Origin: Echinometra lucunter
Lineage: Eukaryota > Echinodermata > Echinoidea > Camarodonta > Echinometridae
NCBI GenBank assembly: GCA_029962745.1
Contig: CM057158.1
Coordinates: forward strand, 10,675,780-10,739,779
DNA length: 64,000 nt
Direction of reading: 5' to 3'
A program made the translations under genes and the position numbers. The notes under the pieces are model-generated. The model was not told the origin of the DNA and did not search any database. It worked only from the letters and a program-made list of their open reading frames with translations. This document shows positions 31,464-42,787 of this stretch, one piece after another. The stretch's first letter is position 1. Each line of letters starts with the position of its first letter.

Positions 31464-33947
31464 ATCAGGAAAAATATTGCTGACCATATACGTCCTCATT
31501 TTTAAAGCAATGCTCATAAAATTTGGCAAACACATTGGGGGCGCGGCTATTTTTCACCTTCAGTGATATGTCTTGTTTGCCTAAACATTAAGGTGTACTG
31601 CATTATAAATAGATCCAAAATTATCTGTGATTTTAGCCCTTGTTACTCATGTGTATGGTGTTCTTCCGATCATTCTTGATCAAATGATGCAGTAAAAATT
31701 TCACAAAAGGAGACACTGAACTGCTGTGTTCAAACAAAGACATCATATAGCTTAGATATATGTATATATATATATATATAACAAAATGTTTCATTATACT
31801 GAGAATTTCAGTCTTTTTGTTAGTGAAATACCAAAACTTTCACACTCTTTTGGTTTTCGTTTTCTTCTTTCCAAGGATTCCTACTTATCGTCCTCTATTC
31901 TGAAATTGCTACTGCCTACAATACCAACAATGTTGGTCCTGCAGGCTTCTAATACCTTGTATAAAAGTTCTGTATTTTGGAAATACATTGTAAGGGTCGA
32001 ACAAGTTCTTATGTGTTTTTAAAAAAAAAAAGTTCTTATTTGTTTGTTTTGTTGCTTTTTACGGACTGACCGTCTAATGAATTTTACCAGTCATGTATGT
32101 TATGGGCTGACAGTCGACTGGAATGATCCTTCTGAAATGGTTTATACTAATGTTACGTACATTTATTGTTGGTTTATATTCTGCACGTGTACTAACATGA
32201 GATACTGACATGTCCTAGATGCACTGTGTTTTCATTTGTCACGTTTATGAAAATAGTTAAATTATTAGTAAATTTGAAATGTAAGCAAGAATTTGCAACA
32301 AAAAAAAAAGAAAAAAGAAAAAAAATGACACCAAGATTGAGTCTTTTGAAAAGTAAAGACAGAAAATTCAATTGTTTTCAAGGATATCTTTCACCCTAAA
32401 CGTACATGTGCATTTAGGTTTAAAAAAAAAAAAATGTATACAGAAAACCCCAAAACAACAAAAATCATTTGAACAGTTTGTTTTTCCTTTGCTTATTATG
32501 TCTGAAACAGAACAAACTTATCATTTATTATTGTTCCTTAAGAATGTTGAAATTGCTTTTGGCTATGGATGGTACAAGTATAGCTTTATGTATTGATTAT
32601 TAAATGAAGTTTTTTTTATATTGTTATCATTGGATGGGATTTCCAGAGTTTGGTGGTCGAATTCTTACTTATTCTGTAAATAATATTCTGTATTCCTCTC
32701 CGAGAAGATATTTCAGTATGTTTGTTGGAAGCATGACTTTTACTACTTCATGTAAATGAGCCGGTTTAACTGCAACAAATGACTACATTCATAAGATTTA
32801 TGATAATGAACTTGAAATGTGATGGTCTTCTATGAAATAGAAATATGACTTTCCATGTAGTTAGAAAAGTTGTATATTTGGTATCAAATTTTTTTGCCTA
32901 AGAAAATACAACATTGAAAATAACGAAGATAATATTGGAAGATACGTAATTATACATGTACCTTCACTTAAACATGTGTCATTGCCAGTGCAAAAAATAT
33001 TTTGATCTTTTAAAAAATATACCAAATATGAAAACTGAATTAACAGTCTCAAATAATTATAAGTGTACATTATGAATTCAATACTTATATGTTGCTTGAA
33101 ATCTGTTTGTAAAGTAATGTGAGCATGAAGGTTTGTCCACTTTGACATTGGCAATAAATGCTATTTTGGTCATTCCAAAACTTGTTTTGAATTTTCTTTA
33201 TATCTTTTCATGCATCACTTAAGTCTGTGTAACACACCAATATTTTTTTTTTTTTTTTTTTGGGGGGGGGGGGACATACACCAAACATTTGCTGACAAGC
33301 AAAAAAAAATATGATAAAAAGGTTCTCATGTTCAAATTTCGGTGGGGACATAAAAAGGGGAGGGGGAACACAACCAAAAATTTGCTGACAAGCAACAAAA
33401 AAAATTCCTCAGTTTAAAATTGGGGGGATACCCCATTGTTTCACCTACCCTTAAAAGTTTGGGGGAGGTGCTCCCCCCCCCCCATCGACACCCATGTTTA
33501 GAGGGCGCTATTCAGAATAACGAACACGGACGGAGGGGGGGGGGTACCCATTGAGGATTACGGTACCTCATCTATTCAATTGTTTTTATTTAAAATATGC
33601 TCATTGGAGCAGTTGCTATTGCCATTCTGCCAAATAGCGAAAATATTTACATGTCAGAAATGAGCAAAAATATGAAAATATGCGTTCGCAGTGGAAAAAA
33701 GCTATGTGCAACAACATTTACTAATTATGCTATTCAGGACATAAGAATAACAAATAACAGGAAATAATATTGCACTAGTAAACTATAACTTAGGATAGAA
33801 TTATGTCAAAGGGAAATGAATGCTCCACGTAATGAATTTTGAATCACTTGAAAACAATAATTGTACTCCAGACAATGAACTCTGAACACGTAAGACACTG
33901 CGTGATGGTACAATAAATTTACAATAAAGGCTTGAACCATCATCACA
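31464..33947. other. About 2.5 kb, no gene seen
   Basis: A+T-rich sequence with an (AT)n run near 31758-31780, poly-A patches, and a block with T then G homopolymers (33241-33272) followed by two copies of TTTGCTGACAAGCAA and a run of C. That block looks like decayed hAT-type debris. Short frames on both strands carry no recognisable domain. Confidence 0.45.
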
Positions 33948-34169
33948 GTGCCATTGGGGCTCCCCTGTAGGGAGTGAGAAATATTGCAAGAAAAGCCCGA
34001 GATATATAAAGAAGTATAAGGTCAAGGAAAATACGGGGGAAAGGGAGAGAAAAGGGGATTGAGAGATACATGGAAGAAGTTAGTGGTGAAGTAAGAAGTA
34101 GAAGGAGAGAGGAGGGGGTGATAGGGTAGGGTAAGAGCTCTAGAAGGAGAGAGAGAGCAGAAGCAGACA

Positions 34170-34638
34170 AGGAACTATTCGAAGAAAACATCGGAGCTTC
34201 TGTGCTTCGCGGGGAGGGAGAAAACTCCCCTTATAGGGAGCGCCTTTCGTGCGCTCAGTATTAAGTGTTTCGTAAGTGTTTTGCGTACTCACTACCGTCC
34301 CCTAAAATGAAATCCTAGCAAAGCCACTGATTCTGGACTAAGTTACGGGGACATTTTTGGCTCTGCCCCCACCCCCCCCCCCCCCCGATAACAGGCAGAG
34401 GACGTATTAAGATGAGCGGGAGCAGAAAAGGAACGATTCAAAGGAACGTCGGAGCTTCCGCGCTTCTCGCGGGGGACACTCCCCCTCCCTGCACCCCCCT
34501 TGGGAGCACGCTTCCCGTGCTCACTACCGCCCCCTAAACTGAAATCCTAGCTACGCCACTAATTCTAGACGGAGTTACCAGGAAATATTCGGCTCTGCCC
34601 CCCTCCCCCTCTGATAGCAGGCACCTGTTACGCCGCTG
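34170..34638. mobile_element. hAT-type fragment with repeated end modules
   Basis: It carries the same modules as the element at 6126-7687: CATCGGAGCTTCTGTGCTTCG / CGTCGGAGCTTCCGCGCTTC, GATAACAGGCAGAGGACGT, and three end-like words (CCTAGCAAAGCCACTG at 34314, CCTAGCTACGCCACT at 34546, CACCTGTTACGCCGCTG at 34622). The left end was not found, so it is a truncated or composite copy. GA-rich sequence upstream (34030-34160) may be its polypurine part. Confidence 0.6.
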
Positions 34639-34707
34639 CAACAAGGCGCCTTAAACCACTCGACCGCAGCACCTGATGAAGGAAAATAAGATACAAAAAA
34701 AAAAGTC

Positions 34708-34755
34708 GGTCTCGCGGGCCTTCGGTCTCGCGGGCCTTCGGCCTCGCGGGCCTTC
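34708..34755. repeat. Three tandem copies of a 16-bp G+C-rich repeat
   Basis: GGTCTCGCGGGCCTTC at 34708, 34724 and (one change) 34740. Very different in composition from its A+T-rich surroundings. Confidence 0.9.
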
Positions 34756-34788
34756 GGTCAAGTGGGCGGACCCCGTTTTTTAAACCAG

Positions 34789-35052
34789 CTTTGACGTCTT
34801 TGAGTCGTCTTAACGTATGGCATGACGTGAGAAGACGTGAATATGACGTGATTATACCAGTCTATGATTCCTTTGGGTCGTAAAGACGTCATAGAGACGT
34901 CTCTTTTGACCAATATGACGTAACATTGACGTAAAAATATGACGTCTTATTTTACGTCTTGTGCTGTTGCAGAATGACGTCTTAAAGACGTAAATATATA
35001 ACGTAAATAAGACGTCTGACAAGACTTTAAAAAGAGGCAAATGTAACGTAAT
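34789..35052. repeat. Cluster of GACGT / ACGTC words
   Basis: About 18 copies of ACGT-centred words (TGACGTGA, AGACGTCA, TGACGTAA, AGACGTCT and similar) in about 260 bp, on both strands because the core is palindromic. TGACGTCA is the cAMP-response element, so TF binding is conceivable. A repeat-derived origin is at least as likely, since the cluster sits between repeat fragments. Confidence 0.6.
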
Positions 35053-35094
35053 TGTTACCAGTCTCTGCTATCAGGGTTATTCGATGTTCGAGAT

Positions 35095-35787
35095 GAAATG
35101 TCTGAAGAAAATTACAGTAATTCGTTACAATTAATATCTCAGTGTGTTACTAACAAAAAAAGAAAGTATTGCAATTTGGTTACAACAATTTATTACTCAA
35201 GCATTTAAAAGAAGTGGGAAATACAAATCAGCAAGAAAAATGGGAAATAGAGATTGGATTTGATTTGGGCAGTAATAACGGTACATGGAGTAAGAGGTTT
35301 GAATCATTATTATAAATGCACAGTTGACAAAAAAATAAGGGTTTTCCAATTCAAGTTTATTTATAGGAAAGTGGCAACAGTTAATACCTATTTGATATTA
35401 CAAAGAGATAGCCCTCTGTGTAATATTTGTAAAGAATCAAACCAAACTATCTCACATTCATTTATATTCTGTAAGTATTCAACAATACTTTGGAAAGCTA
35501 TCTCACAATGGCTTATGACAAAAGGTTTATTGGTTCATGCACCCTCTATCAACAGAGGAATTATGTTTTGGTTATGCAAAAAGAAACCATTTCCATTTGA
35601 TAAAATACTAACAGCTAAATATTTCATTTATACAAAAAAATACAACCATAGCAAACCAACATTCACTGTTTTTCTTAACTATATTCGGCACCAAGAAGAG
35701 TTAGAAAGACATATTGCTTTTAGTAAAGGAAAATTGTCCTTTCATGAAAAGAAATGGAAACCCCTTTTTGCTGCCAACAATAGTTAA
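35095..35787 (+). pseudogene. L1-like LINE ORF2 C-terminal fragment
   Basis: Two frames join across a frameshift near 35320. Upstream: QEKWEIEIGFDLGS and WSKRFESLL. Downstream, 35327-35787: VFQFKFIYRKVATVNTYLIL and CNICKESNQTISHSFIFC. The Cys-x2-Cys...His...Cys block after the 'FQFK' segment is the C-terminal region of L1/Tx1-type ORF2 proteins. The copy starts abruptly, as expected from 5' truncation, and lacks endonuclease and RT. It differs in sequence from the C-terminus of the element at 54812, so it is another family. Confidence 0.75.
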
Positions 35788-35842
35788 ATATGTGTGTGTA
35801 TATATATATACACACACATATTCACCCTCATAATTATAAAGT

Positions 35843-35880
<38 letters not shown>

Positions 35881-35883
<3 letters not shown>

Positions 35884-36023
35884 AAAGAAATTTGACAAAT
35901 GCAAACAACTTTGGCAACTCCCTTGTAAATAATAAACACTGAAAGAAATGAAAATGGGAGAATAATAATTGCGTAGCTCCCTCAATGTTCCCCGGAGCTG
36001 TCATCCATTTTGAATCAAGGGTT
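35881..36023. repeat. Inverted arm flanking the tRNA repeat
   Basis: 143 nt that are the reverse complement of 36236-36378 (I count one mismatch). The outer end touches a (TA)n run (35850-35880). Together with the right arm it would form a very long hairpin with one tRNA gene in the loop. Confidence 0.9.
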
Positions 36024-36157
36024 CTAGCTGAGATCCAACTGAGGCATGCGGCTTCTCATTGTTCATTAACTCATCTGCACCAAAATAAAGGATCAAAAAG
36101 GGGTTGGAAATCTGTCTGTCGGTCAATTGGATTTCGGTCACGCCTAACTGCTGGCCC

Positions 36158-36228
36158 GCCTCTGTGGTCTAGTGGTAAGGCATTGGCGTTCTAAGCCAGT
36201 GACCCGGGTTCGATTCCCGGCGGAGGCA
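36158..36228 (+). tRNA. tRNA-Arg (anticodon UCU), copy 1
   Basis: A 71-nt cloverleaf. The acceptor stem GCCTCTG/CGGAGGC has one T-G pair and discriminator A. The D arm is GTCT-AGTGGTA-AGGC and the anticodon arm TTGGC-GTTCTAA-GCCAG, giving anticodon TCT. A 4-nt variable loop precedes the T arm CCGGG-TTCGATT-CCCGG. Box A (TGGTCTAGTGG) and box B (GGTTCGATTCC) are intact, and a T6 run follows immediately, the Pol III terminator. There is no intron. It looks functional by sequence, although it is repeat-borne. Confidence 0.93.
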
Positions 36229-36554
36229 TTTTTTCAACCCTTGATTCAAAATGGATGACAGCTCTGGGGAACATTGAGGGAGCTACGCAATTATTATTCT
36301 CCCATTTTCATTTCTTTCAGTGTTTATTATTTACAAGGGAGTTGCCAAAGTTGTTTGCATTTGTCAAATTTCTTTCAATGTATTGTCCCCTTATTCTGAC
36401 TTATGCATGTATCCAGGCTTCTAGCTGAGATCCAACTGAGGCATGCGGCTTCTCATTGTTCATTAACTCATCTGCACCAAAATAAAGGATCAAAAAGGGG
36501 TTGGAAATCTGTCTGTCGGTCAATTGGATTTCGGTCACGCCTAACTGCTGGCCC

Positions 36555-36625
36555 GCCTCTGTGGTCTAGTGGTAAGGCATTGGCGTTCTAAGCCAGTGAC
36601 CCGGGTTCGATTCCCGGCGGAGGCA
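36555..36625 (+). tRNA. tRNA-Arg (anticodon UCU), copy 2
   Basis: Identical to the copy at 36158, exactly 397 bp downstream, with the same terminator run. Confidence 0.93.
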
Positions 36626-36951
36626 TTTTTTCAACCCTTGATTCAAAATGGATGACAGCTCTGGGGAACATTGAGGGAGCTACGCAATTATTATTCTCCC
36701 ATTTTCATTTCTTTCAGTGTTTATTATTTACAAGGGAGTTGCCAAAGTTGTTTGCATTTGTCAAATTTCTTTCAATGTATTGTCCCCTTATTCTGACTTA
36801 TGCATGTATCCAGGCTTCTAGCTGAGATCCAACTGAGGCATGCGGCTTCTCATTGTTCATTAACTCATCTGCACCAAAATAAAGGATCAAAAAGGGGTTG
36901 GAAATCTGTCTGTCGGTCAATTGGATTTCGGTCACGCCTAACTGCTGGCCC

Positions 36952-37022
36952 GCCTCTGTGGTCTAGTGGTAAGGCATTGGCGTTCTAAGCCAGTGACCCG
37001 GGTTCGATTCCCGGCGGAGGCA
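36952..37022 (+). tRNA. tRNA-Arg (anticodon UCU), copy 3
   Basis: Identical to the other two copies, again 397 bp downstream. The T6 terminator is intact, although the repeat unit is truncated about 100 bp after it. Confidence 0.93.
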
Positions 37023-37121
37023 TTTTTTCAACCCTTGATTCAAAATGGATGACAGCTCTGGGGAACATTGAGGGAGCTACGCAATTATTATTCTCCCATT
37101 TTCATTTCTTTCAGTGTTTAT

Positions 37122-38319
37122 ATATATATATATATATATATATTGTCTTGTTTTTTTCTATGTTGGCCTACTATGTGATGTTTACCAAAAGATGGAAGAT
37201 GTAATTATGTTATGTTATATGGAGAAATAAATGCTTAATTTCCAACAAAAAACTATAAAAAAAAAAAAAAAAAAAGAAAGAAAGAAAGAACTTATCAAAT
37301 GTGAATGGGGGCAATCAGCAGAACGGGGAAAAAGGGCACTAATAATTAGGCTATAAATAAGAAAATGGACCCTTGTATAAGAAGGAAAAGGGCCAAGGGG
37401 GCAATGAGCAGGTTATGACTGACTTCTCATTCATGAAGAAGAAACTGGACCCTTGTAAGAAGGAAAAGGGGCACTGAACAGGTTTGAAAATGGGCATTTT
37501 CCGGCCTAAATCGTGACTCTCTGTCACCTCTCATCACGCGTGTGCGCTCGCATTGTGTACGAGTCTTTCGGAGTGGAAACGGCAGTGAATGGACCGGTGC
37601 CCATTTTGCATTGGTAAAAGGCACTTACAGGGTGCTCTGAAAAGTGGAGGCACTATAGCTGTACGGAAGCCCATCAAGGTCGCGATTTTTTTGTTTGTTT
37701 GTTTTGTTTGTTTTGTTTTTTGTTTGTTTGTTTTGTTTTTTGTTTATGTCCCCAGTTAATTGTGGCCGCCGCCGCATAATTATCTGGCAGCCGCTAGATA
37801 ATTCTCTGAAAAAAAAACAAAAACAAAAAACCGCTAAGCCCTTAATAAAAACTGTAGACATGAGAAGGGATGGGTATACATAATGGGGGCTGCGGAGAAG
37901 GGATTGTGTAAATGTCTGTTTACTTATTAAACCCGCCAGCAGAAGCTAATCGAGCTATTTCCAGGGGCGGTGGAGCGTCTGTCAAAGTGGGGGGCACCAC
38001 CGGCGAAAAGTGTACTTTAAAAAAAAAGGGGGCAATTACAAAGGGTGAACATAAGAAGGAAAAATCGCGTTTTAAGGCGTTGGTATAACCATATTACATT
38101 CTATGTGAACAGAATTATAAGAATCATTTTAATATAGTTTTCTAGTCTTTATTACGGTGAAGAAAACCGAAAAAGGGATTTAAATCTCAGAAGCACAATC
38201 TCGACATGAATAGGAAAATACTTTATGTTTACAACACACTTGATAAGCCTTTGCCTGAGACATAATAAAGTGCAAGCGAACTTTTTTTGGGGGGGAGGGG
38301 ATCCCTATTACTTCAATAT
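37122..38319. other. About 1.2 kb, no gene seen
   Basis: It starts with (TA)n, then a poly-A run with (GAAA)n (37257-37289), a GTTT-rich patch (37687-37745) and hAT-like G+C-rich words near 37960-38010 (CAGGGGCGGTGGAGCG). No coding region is recognised. Confidence 0.4.
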
Positions 38320-38402
38320 ATTGAGGGCAGAGGCGTCGATCCATTTTTCAGATTGGGGGGGGGGGGGCAAGACGACCAAGCGGAGATGAACCCACGGCTA
38401 CT

Positions 38403-38445
<43 letters not shown>

Positions 38446-38450
38446 GTTTA

Positions 38451-38488
<38 letters not shown>

Positions 38489-38706
38489 CATACATGTATA
38501 CATGGCATAGGCCTATGTCATCGTGAAGCATTTTCAATGTGGGGAAAATACGCATCTTGCTAGACTGTGAATTATCCTGGTTTTTTGTTGTGGTGGTTTT
38601 TTTTTAATTTTGCGAGCGAGCGAAGCGAGCGAGCAAAAAAATGGCAACTTTCTTGTTATGAGAGATGTGTTTAGTTATCAAAATACACTATAGGCATAAA
38701 TGATAA

Positions 38707-38737
<31 letters not shown>

Positions 38738-39865
38738 GGTTACCTCGCTGCCATATATGACTCTATTTTGTCACATCGCTGGTCCATTGTTGCTACCCCC
38801 GAAACCACACTGTTTTTAATATTACGAGCGAGCGAAGCGAGCGAGGAATCACACAATGTTTTTGATGGTAGATGTAGTAACTCCTTCAACAAATTACACT
38901 GTGAGCCCATGAAACATCTATATTATCTATTCGGTCTCATCTCACTTACCGAATTCGTTTGCTTTTCAAACCATTAATATCAAACGAGCGAGCGTAGCGA
39001 GCGAGGAAAAATATACCCTTTTCCATAATGCGCTATACAAGAACAGAATGTTATCATTATCATCATCAGAATACACTATAAACCTGCATGATATCTAAAT
39101 AATACATCCGATCACCAGTGTGCCGAATAATTATGACACTGTTTTAGCTACCTGGCTTGCAGCCCGAATCCATTCTGTTTCTACCATTAGCTAGCAAGTG
39201 AAGTCAACGACCGATCCCGGCAAAATTATAAGGATTCGTCACCAAAAATTTGTCAACCCCATCGCTGCCCAAATATTATGATATTTTGGAATCTTGCTGC
39301 TATAATAAGCTACTTGCTGCCCGAAATCATCTTGTATCTAGCTTTTACCAGCGAGAGTAGCGAGCGAGCTAACGAAAAATTTTTTTGTTTTTTTTTAAAT
39401 CTAGGCTGTTATCTACTGAAAGTGTAGGCCTATCTATTTTTAGATCAACTGGCGATTCGATTTTTTTGAGTGATATCTTGTTTGGTTATATTACTTCCTA
39501 TGAGTAGAAGAATAGTATAACATTAGATAGGAATTGTAGATGCAAACCGATTTCTTTTCATAAAAATAGTAATTATCATCGGCATTGGTTAAGATACTTA
39601 AATGCGAACGAGCGAAACGAGCGAGCGCTTCACATTTACTTTCTTTTTCCTTGTTTTCCGCTTTCATTTCACTTCCTTCACGTCCTTCTTTCCTTTTCCT
39701 TTCTTTTCTCTTTCTTTTTTCTTTTTTTCTTTTTCCTTTTTTTTTTTTGGTTCGGAAATTATTGGGGGGGGGCAAAATGATATCTTTGCCCCCCGAAATT
39801 TTCTTTGGGGGGGGGGAACTGCCCCCCGGCCCCCCCCCCCCAGGATCGACGCCTCTGATTGAGGG
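38320..39865. mobile_element. Non-autonomous hAT element, family X, copy 1
   Basis: The element proper is 38328-39857 (1530 bp). It starts CAGAGGCGTCGATCC and ends GGATCGACGCCTCTG, perfect 15-bp inverted ends. ATTGAGGG lies on both sides (38320-38327, 39858-39865). There is no transposase frame. Inside are an (AT)n-(TG)n microsatellite, four or five GAGCGAGCGAAGCGAGCGAG-type words and a pyrimidine-rich 3' part. Confidence 0.92.
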
Positions 39866-40668
39866 GCACCGTCCGTTCTTATAAAAGTTTTTGGGCTTTT
39901 TGCCCCTAGCTCTTGCCTCTTGTTCCACTGCCCCACTGTAATCAGGAAGTTTCTCTGATTCTTTGGTGCTAGATGATAATATTATGGGGACTTTAAATTA
40001 AATCACTTGCCAGATGTGAAAAGGGATGATTAAAGGAGGATGTGGCACAAGAAAAAAGGGGGATAACCAGACGTAAAAAATATCTGGCCGGCGCCAGATG
40101 TTTAATTGGGGACATCCGAAAAGAAAAAAAAAATCGTGGCCTTAATGGGCTTTCATGCCCGGCCCCCCCCCCCACTCGGTGTTATTTAGGGTACGCATCC
40201 ATATGCTTGTTCCCAATTGCAAGCACCCCCCCCCCCCCCCCATCTCCGGACAGCCAAAACTTCTGAATCTCCCCTTTCGTGGGCTTTTTCGTGGGCTTTT
40301 CCTGCCTTGGAGACCCACTAAATCCGTAACCCTGCGCAGTGTTGCTCAATTTTGGGAAGCGCATGCGGTCCCTCCGACCCTGAAGTGGGGGGGGGGGGGG
40401 CGGGCTTCCGTACTAGCTGTGCCCCTTGCCCCGCCCCGCCCGCGGCTCCGCCACACCTGCCCTGCGTGCCTGCACTGCATGCACTCGTACTCGACATAAC
40501 AGTGCGCATAATGCGCACGCCGTATGCATTACGCGCGCAATTGAGTGCTTTCGATCTTCACGCCATCGCTATCGATCGCCATGCACGCCGCGCGCGTACG
40601 TACGTACGTCGATTGAGGCTATCTAGGCTAGGCTGCGCTAGGCCTACTCGTACTCCGGTCGCCCGACC
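39866..40668. other. G/C-homopolymer-rich sequence, no gene seen
   Basis: It contains C-runs at 40165-40174 and 40228-40241, a G-run at 40387-40400, CG-rich words such as GCGCGCGTACGTACGTACG near 40589-40607 and a CGCACAC/GCGTAT-rich stretch. Probably several decayed repeat ends; no exon is recognised. Confidence 0.4.
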
Positions 40669-41241
40669 GCGTGTTTTTTTACCGTACCGCTAACGCGTCA
40701 GATTCTCTCATTTAATGCCGCAGAGCGTCTTGAGCAGAGGCCATTATCGCTTTCGGTACGCAAAAAAGTGGGTAAGCACTGTATAGGTACCAATCCTGCA
40801 GACGCAAGCTCATAAATATTCTTAAATATTCATAGGATTAAGATTAGGATTAGGATTAGGGTTAGGATTAGGGTTAGGGTTAGGGTTAGGGTTAGGGTTA
40901 TGGTTAGGATTAGGGTTAGGATTAGGGTTAGAGTTTCAGCTTGCGTCTGCAGGATTGGTACCCATATAGTGCTTACCAAAAAAGTGCAATACCACGAAAG
41001 TTGTGCAATAATTGTGCAATACGCATGCGCGTGGACTTGCCTCGTTAGTGATTGCAGTCACTATATAGACATGAGTACAGTATAGGCTGCTATGCTGCAT
41101 GTGTGATTTGTATAGCGCGCGCGCGCGAGCGAGATCGAGATAGCCGAGGCATTCGTAGACAGATAACGGCCTCCGCTCAAGTCGCTCTTTGGCATTAAAT
41201 TAGAGAATATGACGCGTTAGCGGTACGGTAAAAAAACACGC
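40669..41241. mobile_element. MITE with 9-bp TSD, copy D (interrupted)
   Basis: The inverted ends are the same as in copies A-C. The flanks CGCCCGACC (40660-40668) and GGCCCGGCC (41242-41250) agree at 7 of 9 positions, so the target duplication has diverged or was altered. It is split by the TTAGGG-bearing MITE at 40771-40977. Its centre (GACATGAGTACAGTATAGGC) differs from both copy A and copies B/C. Confidence 0.85.
40771..40977. mobile_element. Nested MITE with a TTAGGG-like core
   Basis: 207 bp with inverted ends of about 40 bp (start GGTAAGCACTGTATAGGTAC, the end its inverse with a few changes). AAAAAAGTG is duplicated on both sides (40762-40770 and about 40979-40987), so again about 9 bp. 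The core, 40840-40933, is a degenerate TTAGGG/TTAGGA array. There is no coding capacity. Confidence 0.85.
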
Positions 41242-41250
41242 GGCCCGGCC

Positions 41251-42787
41251 GCCGGGCGCTGGCTATGCTGGCCTACTCTCTCTTATAATTTCGGATCGTA
41301 CGTACCGGTACTACTCTCTTGCACATGTGCATGCGCTATATGCATGCACCGCGCGCGTACTCCAGCACTAGTTCAGATATGAGGGTAGGCAAAGGCAAAG
41401 CGAAGACAAAGCCTAACGTTACCGTTAATTAATGTTAGTTCCAGTAAGAGTAACAATCCATATGGAAAATGCACATCCTGACTGGTTTCTGCTATGTATC
41501 AGCATTACGGTATTTTAACTTCATTTCTTCTCAACGCCATTTTCAGTTTCCAGACAGCCAGACTAACACCAGGTAGGCCCCTAACTGTTTGGTCTAACAC
41601 GTTAACTTGTCTTAAACTTAACAAAGTTAGAATCTACTGACTCATCATTCAGATTCGATTCACGTAATAAGATGCCAAGACAAGTTCTTGAAAAGTTTGA
41701 TTTTAACTCCGAAGGCCAAATTCGGGTAGCCTGGAGGCCTAACGAGTAACGTTAGAGAATGTGGTTGGACCTACTAACTGCTGCTCATCGACCGCCTTTA
41801 GAGTCTAACTTAGACCCTCTAAGAAAAGTTAGACTCTAGTCTAGACTCCTCTAGGCTAGATCTAACTTTTAGGTCTAATTAATTACACCTTACAAAGCCA
41901 GCCCAAAGCCGACTTTGCGATTTGTCGATGAAATTGATTCAAAATTTAGATAAAAATAAGCCATAGACCTCTAGATCTATTTGAAATCGAATAGTCTACA
42001 ATTCTAAAAGATGCCTGAGATGTTAATTACCATATTTGTAGAGTCTATAGTTTACTGATAGATTAGAGAGTCTAAAATCTAGATCTAAATACAATTTCGA
42101 AAATATCATTTTAATTTTAAAGGTATTTTTCTATAGATCTGTCTAGGCCTAGTAGACATTTTTTATATCGGTTTATTGGTAGGCTGATGCAAATACATTA
42201 GTCATGACACACAGGTCTTTTATAACTATGGAGGCTTAACTTGGCCATTTGTTAGGAGGATGAATTGACGCGATGACGACATGTCTTGACTAGATCAAGG
42301 CACCCGATGAAGTGATAATCTTGTCTTCAGACCTCTACAATAGTAATATCACTAGATCTAGACCTCTAGGCTCTAGATCTACACCTCCCTTTCTTTAATA
42401 AAAGAGAACTGGTTTTCACTTTTTGTTTAAGACAAGTACGACAAGTAGATCTACTTTTCATCTTGTGCCTTTACATTTAAAGACATGATAACATTTTCTT
42501 TGAAGCCTGTTTAACCTTGGTTTCTGTAAACAGCCTTCAATATGATAAACATACAATGTGAATAATCATGTGGTGCTGAAATAATTATGTTGCCCGAAAA
42601 ACTTCTGAGAGAGAGAGTCTTTGTAATTAGAGTCCTTTCAAAATAATCACTCTTCAGTCTCTGGTAATTTCGTTGATAATAAATGTTTCCAAATCCTGTG
42701 AAATTATAAGTTCAGTTCAGTTTTGATTTTGATTTCTTGAAGGTATATTTAGATCTACAGTTTCTTTCAAGTTAGTGTTCCTTCAAT
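41251..42787. other. About 1.5 kb downstream of the Gypsy pol, no gene seen
   Basis: The part after 42100 should include the 3' untranslated region and long terminal repeat of the Gypsy element, but the other LTR is outside the window, so limits cannot be drawn. Words such as TCTAGATCT and TCTAGACC are strongly over-represented at 41800-42400. Confidence 0.4.

Larger units (their letters stand above)
36022..37121 (+). repeat. Tandem array of 397-bp units carrying tRNA genes
   Basis: Units start at 36022, 36419 and 36816. The third breaks off at about 37121 where a (TA)n run begins. The units appear identical apart from their first bases, so the array is young. Each unit holds one tRNA gene, a TTTTTT terminator and the right inverted arm sequence. 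Confidence 0.92.

Noticed and set aside
37963..40470. Large hAT element from CAGGGGCGGTGGAGC to GCTCCGCCACACCTG
   Set aside because: The ends match at most of their 15 positions when inverted, but there is no target duplication, and another complete hAT lies between them.
40840..40940. Telomere or chromosome-fusion relic
   Set aside because: The TTAGGG-like array is bounded by inverted repeats and a target duplication, so it was carried in by a MITE.
41251..42787. 3' long terminal repeat of the Gypsy element
   Set aside because: Expected here, but the 5' LTR is outside the window and no TG...CA boundaries can be confirmed from one copy.
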